Positions 1-7,822 of a DNA stretch of 64,000 nucleotides are shown here, in pieces (position 1 is the stretch's first letter; every line of letters begins with the position of its first letter). A program made the position numbers and the translations under genes. Source of the DNA: Streptomyces sp. SAJ15 (GTDB lineage Bacteria > Actinomycetota > Actinomycetes > Streptomycetales > Streptomycetaceae); the NCBI RefSeq assembly GCF_007595705.1, contig NZ_NISY01000002.1:992001-1056000 (forward strand), in the 5' to 3' direction. The notes beneath the pieces are model-generated. The model ran no database searches and was not told where the DNA came from. It saw only the letters and a list, made by a program, of their open reading frames with translations.

Positions 1-356
1 AACGACGCCGACGCCCACACCGGCCCCGCGTCCCACGCCGCCTCGGCCTGAAGGACCGTCACCCCCCACCGCTCCACGCCCTCCTGTAGGGCCCGGTCCA
101 GGGCCGAGGGCCCCCGGTCGCCCGGCGGCCCCGGATGCACGACCAGGCACGGCCGCGCCGCGCAGACGTCGTCCGGGATCGCCGTGGTCAGCATCGGCGC
201 CACCACCAGGTCCGGCACATGCCGGCGCAGCGCCTCCCGCACCGACTCCTCACCCAGCGCCAACTCCACCGCCACCCGGTGGCCCCGGTCCGAGAGCTCC
301 GCGAACACCCGCTGGGTCAGGCTGTTGAACGCGCTCGCCAGAAGCAGGATCACCAT
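1..356 (-). CDS. hypX: HypX/HoxX hydrogenase maturation factor, partial (N-terminus only)
   Basis: Read on the minus strand, the frame starts MVILLLASAFNSLTQRVFAE and continues past the window edge with no stop. This N-terminus, followed by the HPGPPGDRGPSALD motif, is the formyltransferase-like half of HypX/HoxX. HypX uses a one-carbon unit and has been shown to make CO for the NiFe(CN)2CO centre in aerobic maturation. The ATG at 356-354 is preceded by a purine-rich GGGGGAG about ten bases upstream. The gene is divergent from hypA, so the two promoter regions share the gap to 651. About 118 residues are visible; the crotonase-like C-terminal half lies outside the window. Confidence 0.85.
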   Translation of the reverse strand, partial: MVILLLASAFNSLTQRVFAELSDRGHRVAVELALGEESVREALRRHVPDLVVAPMLTTAIPDDVCAARPCLVVHPGPPGDRGPSALDRALQEGVERWGVTVLQAEAAWDAGPVWASAS

Positions 357-651
357 GCCGGCGATGCTCCCCCCGGCCTCCCGCCGGGCGCCGGATCCCG
401 GCCGGGACGCGCCCGGTGCCGCCCCCGGTTTGGTCCGGGCGGGCGAAGCCGACCGTAGGGCCTCGCCGTCCACGGGGTCGGCGCCGCCGCCGGACCGCCG
501 GGGTGAGCGAGCCGGGGCAGAGAGCTGGCGGAGAAGGCGAGGCCGGGGTTGGGCCGGCCGGGCGTGCCGTTTGGGCCGGGAGAGGGGAAACGGCGGCCCT
601 CGGCGATCGTCCGGGGCGAGCGCCCGCCGCCGGTCCCTAGCGTGGTGGACC
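357..651. other. Divergent hypX/hypA intergenic region
   Basis: 295 bases between two divergently transcribed genes with no credible reading frame of their own. The stretch must hold both promoters. Just before hypA lies TAGCGT (638-643), a plausible -10 hexamer only eight bases from the GTG start. The sequence is very GC-rich, and no convincing operator palindrome was seen. Confidence 0.5.
638..643 (+). promoter_or_regulatory. Putative -10 hexamer of hypA (possible leaderless start)
   Basis: TAGCGT sits eight bases before the GTG of hypA, and no good Shine-Dalgarno sequence lies between. That spacing would put the transcription start at or next to the start codon, as in many leaderless actinobacterial mRNAs. 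No clear -35 box is visible. Confidence 0.3.
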
Positions 652-1758
652 GTGCATGAACTGTCGATCGCGATGGCCGTCGTCGAGGGCGTCGAGGAGG
701 CCGCCCGAGAACACGGCGCCGACTCGGTCGAGTCGGTGCGGCTGCGCGTCGGCGAGCTCGCCGGAGTGGTCCCCGACGCGCTGCGGTTCTCGTTCGAACT
801 GGCCACCCGGGGCACCCTGCTGGACGGCGCCGAGCTGCTGATCGAGGAGGTTCCCGCGCGCGCCCGCTGCACCGGCTGCGAAGCGGAGTTCGCCGTCGGC
901 TCCCCGCCTCGACTGGCCTGCCCGCGGTGCGCGCACTCCACTACGGAGCTGCTCACCGGCCGCGAGCTGGAACTGGCCGCCGTACGGCTCGCCGAGCCGG
1001 CCGCGTCGCCGCCAGCGCCGCCCGCCCCCCAGCAGGCCGTGGCCGTTTCCGCGAGCGAGAGCGCCCCGGCGGCGACCGCGCGGACGGAGACGGCGCGGGC
1101 CGAGACCGTCCGGACCGAGACCGTGTCGGCGGAGACCGCGCGGACCGGCGCCGCGCAGGCCGAGACGGCGCTTGCCGGGACCGCGGGTACGGAGACCCCG
1201 CCAGCGGAGACTGCGGGTAAGGCGACCGCGCGGGCCGAGACCGGGCAGGCCGGGCCGGCGCATGCCGAGGCCGCGGGTACGGAGACCGTGCCGGGGGTGA
1301 CCGCGCGGACGGAGACGGAGCGGACGGCGACCGCGCGGGCCGAGACCGGGCAGGCCGGGCCGGCGCATGCCGAGACCGTGGGGACGGAGACCGCGCCAGC
1401 AGGGACCGCGCTGATCGAGACCGCCGGGGACGAAACCGCGCATGCCCAGACGGCGCAGCCCGAGACCACGGGGAGCGAAACAGCGCTGACCGAGACCGCG
1501 CGGACCGAGGCGGCGCAGGCCGAGACCGCGCGGACCGCGACCGGCACCGCGCGGACCGGCACCGCGCAGGTCGTGACACCACCGATCGTCGGGACACCAC
1601 CGGCACCGACGCCGCTGAGCGCGCAGGCCATGGCACCACTGGGTGGCGGCATCGCGCAGCACGGCGACCGACCAGGCGGGCGCCGCCGGCCGGGCCCGGC
1701 CCCGACGCCGCCGACCGCGCAGGCCCCCGTACCCGTCCGCCGAGGAGGAACCCCATGA
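652..1758 (+). CDS. hypA: HypA nickel-insertion protein with long TAxxE-repeat tail
   Basis: The reading starts (V/M)HELSIAMAVVEGVEE. The Met1-His2-Glu3 start is the nickel-binding N-terminus of HypA, which fixes GTG 652 as the start. Residues 1-115 are a complete HypA: the globular domain (RVGELAGVVPDALRFSFE) and a zinc loop with CTGC and CPRC pairs. HypA works with HypB to put nickel into the hydrogenase large subunit. HypA is normally about 113-120 residues; this one has 368. The extra part is a Pro/Ala linker, 31 in-frame copies of a degenerate TAxxE pentapeptide (about residues 142-296), then a Pro/Gly/Arg-rich end. The frame stays open to an ATGA overlap with hypB, so the extension is probably translated. 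Its function is unknown. Confidence 0.9.
   Translation: MHELSIAMAVVEGVEEAAREHGADSVESVRLRVGELAGVVPDALRFSFELATRGTLLDGAELLIEEVPARARCTGCEAEFAVGSPPRLACPRCAHSTTELLTGRELELAAVRLAEPAASPPAPPAPQQAVAVSASESAPAATARTETARAETVRTETVSAETARTGAAQAETALAGTAGTETPPAETAGKATARAETGQAGPAHAEAAGTETVPGVTARTETERTATARAETGQAGPAHAETVGTETAPAGTALIETAGDETAHAQTAQPETTGSETALTETARTEAAQAETARTATGTARTGTAQVVTPPIVGTPPAPTPLSAQAMAPLGGGIAQHGDRPGGRRRPGPAPTPPTAQAPVPVRRGGTP
1075..1539 (+). repeat. 31 in-frame copies of a 15-bp repeat encoding TAxxE
   Basis: Exactly 465 bases, or 31 units of 15 bp, encode units such as TARTE, TARAE, TVGTE and TALIE. Units 11-13 (1225-1269) and 18-20 (1330-1374) both read TARAE-TGQAG-PAHAE, so part of the array was duplicated as a block 105 bp apart. 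Units differ by substitution but never break frame, which suggests selection for an open frame. The array has no spacer/repeat structure and is not CRISPR-like. Confidence 0.9.
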
Positions 1759-2453
1759 TGTGCCGCACCGTCGATCTGCGACAGGCCGTGCTGGCGAAGA
1801 ACACCGGGCTGGCCGAGGCGCTGCGCGAGGAGCTGACCGGGCAGGGGGTGAGCGCCGTCAACCTGCTCTCCAGCCCCGGCAGCGGCAAGACCGAGCTGCT
1901 CACGTGGGTGCTGCGGCGGGCCGTCGAGGAGGGCGTCCCCGTCGCCGCCCTCACCGCCGACCTGGCCACCGAGAACGACGCCCGGCGGCTGGCCCGCTCC
2001 GGCGCACCGGTCAAGCAGGTGCTCACCGGCGGGCTGTGTCACCTGGAGGCGGACCAAGTGCGCGGACAGCTGGACGGCTGGCTGCCGCGGGACACCCGCG
2101 TGGTGTTCGTGGAGAACGTGGGCAACCTGGTCTGCCCGGCCTCGTACGACCTCGGGGAGACGCTGCGCGTCGTCCTGATGTCCGTCACCGAGGGCGAGGA
2201 CAAGCCCGTGAAGTACCCGACCGCCTTCGGCTCGGCCCACCTGGTGGTACTCACCAAGACCGACCTCGCCGAGGCCGTGGACTTCGACGAGGCGGCGTTC
2301 GCCGCCCACGTCGACCAGGTCAACCCCGGCGTGGAGGTGCTGCGTTCGTCCGCCCGCACCGGGGAGGGCGTCGCCGAGCTGCTGCGTCGGGTGCTGGCCG
2401 TGTGCGACGGCGCCCGGCCGCACCAGCCGGTCCTCGCATGCGCGCCACACTGA
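1755..2453 (+). CDS. hypB: HypB GTPase, hydrogenase nickel incorporation
   Basis: 232 residues with the SIMIBI-class GTPase motifs of HypB: P-loop SSPGSGKTELL at about residues 39-49, the GLCHLEA segment and ENVGNLVCP, whose Cys and His residues bind metal in the G-domain, and the guanine-specificity TKTD near residue 170. It hydrolyses GTP to drive nickel delivery with HypA. The N-terminus lacks the His-rich nickel-storage stretch found in some HypB proteins. The start overlaps the hypA stop (ATGA), with GAGGAGG six to twelve bases upstream; ATG 1758 is an alternative start. The 3' end overlaps hypF by 16 bases. Confidence 0.93.
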   Translation: MMCRTVDLRQAVLAKNTGLAEALREELTGQGVSAVNLLSSPGSGKTELLTWVLRRAVEEGVPVAALTADLATENDARRLARSGAPVKQVLTGGLCHLEADQVRGQLDGWLPRDTRVVFVENVGNLVCPASYDLGETLRVVLMSVTEGEDKPVKYPTAFGSAHLVVLTKTDLAEAVDFDEAAFAAHVDQVNPGVEVLRSSARTGEGVAELLRRVLAVCDGARPHQPVLACAPH

Positions 2454-4813
2454 CCGGCGGCCCCGACCGCGCGGCCGCGCTGCGCCGCCGGGTGACGGTG
2501 CGGGGCGTCGTCCAGGGCGTCGGCTTCCGCCCCTTCGTGCACCGGCTGGCCCATCGGCTCGGGCTGACCGGGTTCGTCAGCAACAGCTCCGCCGGGGTGC
2601 TCGCCGAGGTCGAGGGCGACCGGGCGGCGGTCGTGGCGTTCTGCCGCCGGGTCCGCGACGAGGCCCCGCCGGGGGCGGACGTCACCGAGGTGGCCTACCA
2701 GGACCTGGCCGTCACCGGAGCCCACGGGTTCACCATCCGGGCCTCGCCGCGGGACGAGGCGTCCGCCGGCGAGGCGCCGTTGCTGCCGCCCGACAGCGCC
2801 ACCTGTGCCGACTGCCTCCGCGAGCTGGCCGACCCGGGCGACCGCCGCCACCGGCACCCGTTCATCACCTGCACCTACTGCGGCCCCCGCCTCACCATCG
2901 CCCGCGCGCTGCCCTACGACCGCGCGACCACGAGCATGGCGGACTTCCCGCTGTGTCCACGCTGCGCCGCCGAGTACGCCGACCCCGCGGACCGCCGCTT
3001 CCACGCCCAGCCGGTGGCGTGCCCCGACTGCGGGCCGAAGCTCACCCTCACCCCGGCCTCCGGCGCGGCCGTCCAGGGGGCGGAGGCGCTGGTGGAGGCC
3101 CGGCGGATGCTCGCGCGGGGCGCCGTGCTCGCCGTCAAGGGCATCGGCGGCTACCACCTCGCCTGTGACGCGGGCGACGCGCACGCGGTGGCGGCGCTGC
3201 GCGGCCGCAAGGCGCGCGGGCGGCGGCCGTTCGCCGTGATGTGCGCCGACCTGGCCACCGTCGAGACCCTCGCCCACCCCACCCCGGCCGAGCGCGCCGT
3301 CCTGAGCGGCCCCCGCCGCCCCATCGTGCTGCTGCGCCGCCGCTGCCCGGACCAGGCGCTCCCGGAGCTGGCCGCGGGCGTCTGCGACGGCAGCCCGGAC
3401 GTGGGGGTGCTGCTCCCGTACACGCCGCTGCACCAGCTGCTGTTCGGGCTCCCGGGCGACCCGCCCGGGCCTTTGATCCTCGTCATGACCAGCGGCAACC
3501 GTTCGGGCGAGCCCATCGTGACGGACGACCGGGAGGCCAGGACCCGGCTGGCGGGGATCGCCGACGCCTGGCTGTCGCACGACCGGGCCATCGAGGTGCC
3601 GTGTGACGACTCGGTGGTGCGGGTCCGGGCCGACGGCACCGAGGTGGTGCTGCGCCGCTCCCGCGGCTACGTGCCCATGCCGCTGACGGTTCCGGTGCCG
3701 CTGCACCCGACGCTGGCGGTGGGCGGCGACCTCAAGAACGCCCTGTGCCTGGGCGCGGAGCACGGCGCCTGGTTCTCCCCGCACCTGGGGGACATGGGCG
3801 ACCTGGCGGGCGAGCGGGCCCTGGACCGCGCCGAGCGTCACCTGCGGACGCTCACGGCCATCGACCCCAAGCTGCTCGCCGCCGACCGGCACCCCGGCTA
3901 CCACTCGGCCCGCTGGGCTCGGCACACCGCCGCCGGCCGCCCGGTGCGACTGGTGCGGCACCACCACGCGCACATCGCCTCCGCGATGGCCGAGCACGGG
4001 CTCGACGGCGCGGCGCCGGTCATCGGCGTCGCCTTCGACGGCACCGGATACGGCGACGACGCCGCGATCTGGGGCGGCGAGGTGCTGCTGGCCGACTACG
4101 ACGGCTACCGACGGCTGGCCCACCTGGCCTACGCCCCGCTGCCCGGCGGGGACGCCGGGGTCGCCAATCCGTGCCGGATGGCCCTCGCCCGGCTGCGCGC
4201 CGCCGGTCTCGCCTGGGATCCGGACCTCCCCTGCGTCGCGGCCTGCTCGGAGGCCGAGCTGCGGCTGCTGGACCGTCAGCTGGAGCGCGGGCTCGCCTGC
4301 GTGGCGACCTCCAGCATGGGGCGGCTGTTCGACGCCGTGTCCTCGCTGGCGGGCGTGTGCCATCGGGCCGGTTACGAGGCCCAGGCCGCCATCGAGCTGG
4401 AGGCGGCCGCGACCGCCGCCTGGGTCGACACCCGGCCCGACGAGCGGGGGCGCTACCGCTTCGCCCTGCGCGACGGTGGCCCGCCGACGCTGCTGGACCC
4501 CGCCCCCGTGCTGTGCTCCGTCGTCGCCGACCTGCGCCGGGCCACCCCGCCCGCGGTGATCGCCGCCCGGTTCCACCACGCCGTGGCGGCGGCCGTGGCG
4601 GAGGTGTGTCGGCTGGTCCGCCGCGAGACCGGGGCCGGGACGGTCGCGTTGACCGGCGGTGTGTTCGGCAACGCGCTGCTGGACGAGGAGTGCGCCGCGC
4701 GGCTGCGCGCCTGCGGCTTCACGGTGCTGCGACACGGCCGGGTGCCGCCCGGCGACGGCGGACTGGCGCTGGGTCAGCTCGTGGTGGCCGGGCACACGGG
4801 GGACCGGCGGTAG
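2438..4813 (+). CDS. hypF: HypF carbamoyltransferase
   Basis: 791 residues with the full HypF order: acylphosphatase-like domain (VRGVVQGVGFRPFVHRLA, about residues 14-31), two zinc-finger units (CADC/CTYC and CPRC/CPDC, about residues 122-205), a YrdC-like domain (KGIGGYHLACDA, MTSGNRSGEPIV) and a C-terminal Kae1-like domain (VRHHHAHIASAMAEHG). HypF makes carbamoyl-AMP from carbamoyl phosphate and passes the carbamoyl group to the C-terminal Cys of HypE, the source of the cyanide ligands. The start was chosen at ATG 2438 because the acylphosphatase domain begins just behind it and upstream in-frame sequence is only the shadow of hypA/hypB. It is translationally coupled to hypB. Confidence 0.93.
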   Translation: MRATLTGGPDRAAALRRRVTVRGVVQGVGFRPFVHRLAHRLGLTGFVSNSSAGVLAEVEGDRAAVVAFCRRVRDEAPPGADVTEVAYQDLAVTGAHGFTIRASPRDEASAGEAPLLPPDSATCADCLRELADPGDRRHRHPFITCTYCGPRLTIARALPYDRATTSMADFPLCPRCAAEYADPADRRFHAQPVACPDCGPKLTLTPASGAAVQGAEALVEARRMLARGAVLAVKGIGGYHLACDAGDAHAVAALRGRKARGRRPFAVMCADLATVETLAHPTPAERAVLSGPRRPIVLLRRRCPDQALPELAAGVCDGSPDVGVLLPYTPLHQLLFGLPGDPPGPLILVMTSGNRSGEPIVTDDREARTRLAGIADAWLSHDRAIEVPCDDSVVRVRADGTEVVLRRSRGYVPMPLTVPVPLHPTLAVGGDLKNALCLGAEHGAWFSPHLGDMGDLAGERALDRAERHLRTLTAIDPKLLAADRHPGYHSARWARHTAAGRPVRLVRHHHAHIASAMAEHGLDGAAPVIGVAFDGTGYGDDAAIWGGEVLLADYDGYRRLAHLAYAPLPGGDAGVANPCRMALARLRAAGLAWDPDLPCVAACSEAELRLLDRQLERGLACVATSSMGRLFDAVSSLAGVCHRAGYEAQAAIELEAAATAAWVDTRPDERGRYRFALRDGGPPTLLDPAPVLCSVVADLRRATPPAVIAARFHHAVAAAVAEVCRLVRRETGAGTVALTGGVFGNALLDEECAARLRACGFTVLRHGRVPPGDGGLALGQLVVAGHTGDRR

Positions 4814-4864
4814 CCGCGGGCGGTGCGGAGCGGTGATGAGCGACGAGACGAACGGAGAGGCGCC

Positions 4865-5524
4865 ATGTGTCTGGCAGTGCCCGGCCGGGTGGTCGGCATC
4901 GAGGAACGCGACGGCTCGCGCATGGCGCGGGTCGACTTCGGCGGGGTGCGCAAACGCGTCTGCCTGGACTACGTGCCCGAGGCTGAGGTGGGCGAGTACG
5001 TCATCGTCCACGTCGGCTTCGCGCTCCAACGGCTCGACGAGGCGTCCGCCCGCGCCTCGCTGGAGTTGTTCGAGCAGCTCGGGCTGATGGACGAGGAATT
5101 CGGCGACGCCTGGGGCCGGGCCGCGGCCGAGGCGGGCGCCGCCCGCCCCGACACGCCCGAGGCCCCCCTGGACGCGACGGTGCCCGACGGCCCGGTGGCC
5201 GAAGAGGCCGGATTCCGGCCCGCGGCCGACGCGGCCCGTGACCCCCGCCCCGACGCGGCCCCTGACTCCCGCCCCGGCACGGCCCCGGCCCCGGTCGGGA
5301 TCGGGGCCGGGGCCGCCGGCCCGGGAGGGGCCGGGAGCGTGGGCGCGGCCGGCACCGGGGCCGGCCGCCCGGGGGCCGGCGGGCCCCGGGCGGCCGTCGG
5401 CGACGCCGGGCTCGAGGACCCGGACACCGGCGGCGCCGGGTCCGTGCGCCCCCGCACCGCCCCGGCGGCTCCCGCGGGCGGCGGAGCCGCCGGGGCGGCG
5501 ACGGCGCGGGAGGGCGCGCGGTGA
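4865..5524 (+). CDS. hypC: HypC/HupF chaperone with Ala/Gly/Pro-rich tail
   Basis: The start [10 protein letters not shown] carries the invariant Cys2 of HypC, which holds the Fe(CN)2CO unit with HypD, so ATG 4865 is the start; GGAGAG lies just upstream. Residues 1-80 are a complete HypC ([37 protein letters not shown]). HypC proteins are usually 75-100 residues, but this one has 219. The last 120 or so residues are almost only Ala, Gly, Pro, Asp and Arg ([15 protein letters not shown] and similar). The frame ends in a GTGA overlap with hypD, so the tail belongs to the translated gene. This is the second Hyp protein here with a low-complexity tail. Confidence 0.9.
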   Translation: MCLAVPGRVVGIEERDGSRMARVDFGGVRKRVCLDYVPEAEVGEYVIVHVGFALQRLDEASARASLELFEQLGLMDEEFGDAWGRAAAEAGAARPDTPEAPLDATVPDGPVAEEAGFRPAADAARDPRPDAAPDSRPGTAPAPVGIGAGAAGPGGAGSVGAAGTGAGRPGAGGPRAAVGDAGLEDPDTGGAGSVRPRTAPAAPAGGGAAGAATAREGAR

Positions 5525-6657
5525 GGTACATCGACGAGTTCCACGACCCCGAGCTGGCACGGCGGCTGCTGGCCGAGATCCACGCGACCACCACCCGACC
5601 GTGGGCGCTGATGGAGGTCTGCGGCGGCCAGACCCACTCGATCATCCGCCACGGCATCGACCAACTGCTGCCGCGGGAGATCGAGCTCATCCACGGCCCG
5701 GGCTGCCCGGTCTGTGTGACGCCGCTGGAGATGATCGACAAGGCCCTGGAGATCGCCTCCCGGCCGGGGGTGGTCTTCTGCTCCTTCGGGGACATGCTGC
5801 GCGTCCCCGGCACGGGGCGCGACCTGTTCCGGGTCAGGAGCGCGGGCGGCGATGTGCGCGTGGTCTACTCACCGCTGGACGCGGTGGACATCGCGCGCCG
5901 CGAACCCGACCGCCAGGTGGTGTTCTTCGGCATCGGCTTCGAGACCACCGCCCCGGCCAACGCGATGGCCGTGCACACCGCCCGCCGCCTGGGCATCCCC
6001 AACTTCAGCCTGCTGGTGTCGCATGTGCGGGTGCCGCCCGCGATCGAGGCCGTCATGGAGTCGCCGGCCTGCCGTGTCCAGGCGTTCCTGGCCGCCGGCC
6101 ACGTGTGCAGCGTGATGGGCACCGGCGAGTACCCGCGGCTCGCCGCGCGCCACCGGGTGCCCATCGTCGTCACGGGCTTCGAACCGCTGGACATCCTGGA
6201 GGGCGTCCGTCGCACCGTCCACCAACTGGAGCGCGGTGAGCACCGGGTGGAGAACGCGTACCCGCGCGCCGTGCGGGACGAGGGCAACCCGGCGGCGCTG
6301 CGCATGATCGAGGAGGTCTTCGAGGTCACCGACCGGGCCTGGCGCGGCATCGGGCTGATCCCCGACAGCGGCTGGCGGCTGTCCGACGCCTTCGCCGACT
6401 ACGACGCGGAGCGCCGCTTCGAGGTCGGCGACGTGCGGACCCGCGAGTCCGCCGAGTGTCGCAGCGGCGAGGTGCTCCAGGGGCTGATCAAGCCGAACGA
6501 GTGCGCCGCCTTCGGCACGACCTGCACGCCGCGCACCCCGCTGGGCGCCACGATGGTCTCCAGCGAGGGGGCCTGTGCGGCGTACCACCTGTACCGGCGC
6601 CTGGGCGGCGGATCCGCCGAGGCGGCGCCGCGGAAGGAGACGAGCCCCGTTGGCTGA
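5521..6657 (+). CDS. hypD: HypD iron-sulfur scaffold for Fe(CN)2CO assembly
   Basis: 378 residues, normal for the family. Visible motifs are [11 protein letters not shown] (about residues 31-41), [10 protein letters not shown] (about 60-69), [10 protein letters not shown] and a C-terminal cysteine-bearing region ([28 protein letters not shown]) that holds the [4Fe-4S] cluster. With HypC it forms the scaffold on which cyanide from HypE and CO are attached to iron. GTG 5521 overlaps the hypC stop (GTGA). The stop overlaps the proposed TTG start of hypE by eight bases, so hypC-hypD-hypE should be translationally coupled. Confidence 0.93.
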   Translation: MRYIDEFHDPELARRLLAEIHATTTRPWALMEVCGGQTHSIIRHGIDQLLPREIELIHGPGCPVCVTPLEMIDKALEIASRPGVVFCSFGDMLRVPGTGRDLFRVRSAGGDVRVVYSPLDAVDIARREPDRQVVFFGIGFETTAPANAMAVHTARRLGIPNFSLLVSHVRVPPAIEAVMESPACRVQAFLAAGHVCSVMGTGEYPRLAARHRVPIVVTGFEPLDILEGVRRTVHQLERGEHRVENAYPRAVRDEGNPAALRMIEEVFEVTDRAWRGIGLIPDSGWRLSDAFADYDAERRFEVGDVRTRESAECRSGEVLQGLIKPNECAAFGTTCTPRTPLGATMVSSEGACAAYHLYRRLGGGSAEAAPRKETSPVG

Positions 6658-7765
6658 GACGACGACCCTGGAGACCGCGGTGGGGGAGGCGGGGGCCGTG
6701 GCCGCGCCGCCGATCGTCCTCGACCCCACCGCCTGGACCTGCCCCGCCCCGCTGCGCGACCAGCCGGTGGTGGTCATGGGCCACGGTGGCGGCGGGGCGC
6801 TCTCCGCGGAACTGGTGCGCCATCTGTTCGCCCCCGCCTACGGCAACGAGACGCTGGCCCAGCTCGGCGACTCGGCGCGACTCGAACTGGGCGGCGCCCG
6901 GCTGGCGTTCTCCACCGACTCCTACGTGGTGCGGCCGCTGTTCTTCCCCGGCGGCGACATCGGCGACCTGGCGGTCAACGGCACCGTCAACGACCTGGCC
7001 ATGAGCGGCGCCCGACCGGCCCAGCTGTCCTGCGCGTTCATCCTGGAGGAGGGGGTCGAGCTGTCGGTGGTGGGCGCGGTGGCCCGGTCCATCGGGGCCG
7101 CCGCCATGGCCGCCGGGGTCGCCGTCGCCACCGGGGACACCAAGGTGGTGGAGGCCGGCCACGGCGACGGGGTCTACGTCAACACCTCCGGCATCGGGCT
7201 GATCCCCGAGGGGGTCGACATCGGGCCGCGGCGCGCCACCCCGGGCGATGTGGTGATCGTCAGCGGGCCGATCGGCATGCACGGCATCGCCATCATGAGC
7301 GTCCGTGAAGGGCTGGAGTTCGGGGCGGAGGTGGTCAGCGACACCGCGCCGCTGGGCGACCTGGTCGCCGCGATGCTCGCCGTCACCCCGGATCTGCATG
7401 TGCTGCGCGACCCGACGCGCGGTGGCCTCGCCGCCGCGCTCAACGAGATCGCCGCCGCGTCCGGCACCGGTGTCGCCCTCACCGAACGCGCCCTGCCGGT
7501 GCCCGAGGCGGTGGCCGCCGCCTGCGGCTTCCTCGGTCTCGACCCGCTCTACGTCGCCAACGAGGGCCGACTGGTGGCCTTCGTGCCGCCGGCCCACGCG
7601 GACGCGGTGCTGGCCGCCATGCGGGCGCATCCCCAGGGCGCCGGGGCCGCGATCATCGGCGAGTGCGTGGCCGAGCACCCCGGCATGGTGGTGGCCCGCA
7701 CCGGGCTCGGCGGCACGCGGGTGGTGGACCTGCCGCTGGGGGAGCAGCTGCCGCGGATCTGCTGA
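6650..7765 (+). CDS. hypE: HypE carbamoyl dehydratase
   Basis: 371 residues with the PurM-like fold of Hyp[18 protein letters not shown] near the start, then [42 protein letters not shown] and [14 protein letters not shown]. It ends in PRIC, the C-terminal Cys that is carbamoylated by HypF and dehydrated with ATP to thiocyanate, the cyanide donor. I chose TTG 6650 because AAGGAGA lies about ten bases upstream and it overlaps the hypD stop; an upstream start would lie deep inside hypD. It is the last gene of the hyp operon. Confidence 0.92.
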   Translation: MAETTTLETAVGEAGAVAAPPIVLDPTAWTCPAPLRDQPVVVMGHGGGGALSAELVRHLFAPAYGNETLAQLGDSARLELGGARLAFSTDSYVVRPLFFPGGDIGDLAVNGTVNDLAMSGARPAQLSCAFILEEGVELSVVGAVARSIGAAAMAAGVAVATGDTKVVEAGHGDGVYVNTSGIGLIPEGVDIGPRRATPGDVVIVSGPIGMHGIAIMSVREGLEFGAEVVSDTAPLGDLVAAMLAVTPDLHVLRDPTRGGLAAALNEIAAASGTGVALTERALPVPEAVAAACGFLGLDPLYVANEGRLVAFVPPAHADAVLAAMRAHPQGAGAAIIGECVAEHPGMVVARTGLGGTRVVDLPLGEQLPRIC

Positions 7766-7822
7766 CACCGAGCAGGTATATTCGCAAAATAACTGAATAG
7801 TCATCATATCTTTACTGATATG
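7766..7822. promoter_or_regulatory. AT-rich promoter island with palindrome over the next start codon
   Basis: A roughly 50-base stretch of about one-third GC stands out from surroundings near 75%. It contains TATATT (7777-7782) and TATCTT (7807-7812) as possible -10 boxes. A perfect inverted repeat CATATC-TTTACT-GATATG (7805-7822) includes the ATG of the following gene. A repressor there would block transcription and initiation together. AT-rich tracts in such genomes are also favoured by the nucleoid protein Lsr2; that link is an inference. Confidence 0.5.

Noticed and set aside
1075..1539. Regular 15-bp repeats as a CRISPR array
   Set aside because: There are no unique spacers and no cas genes; the units are contiguous and keep the hypA frame.
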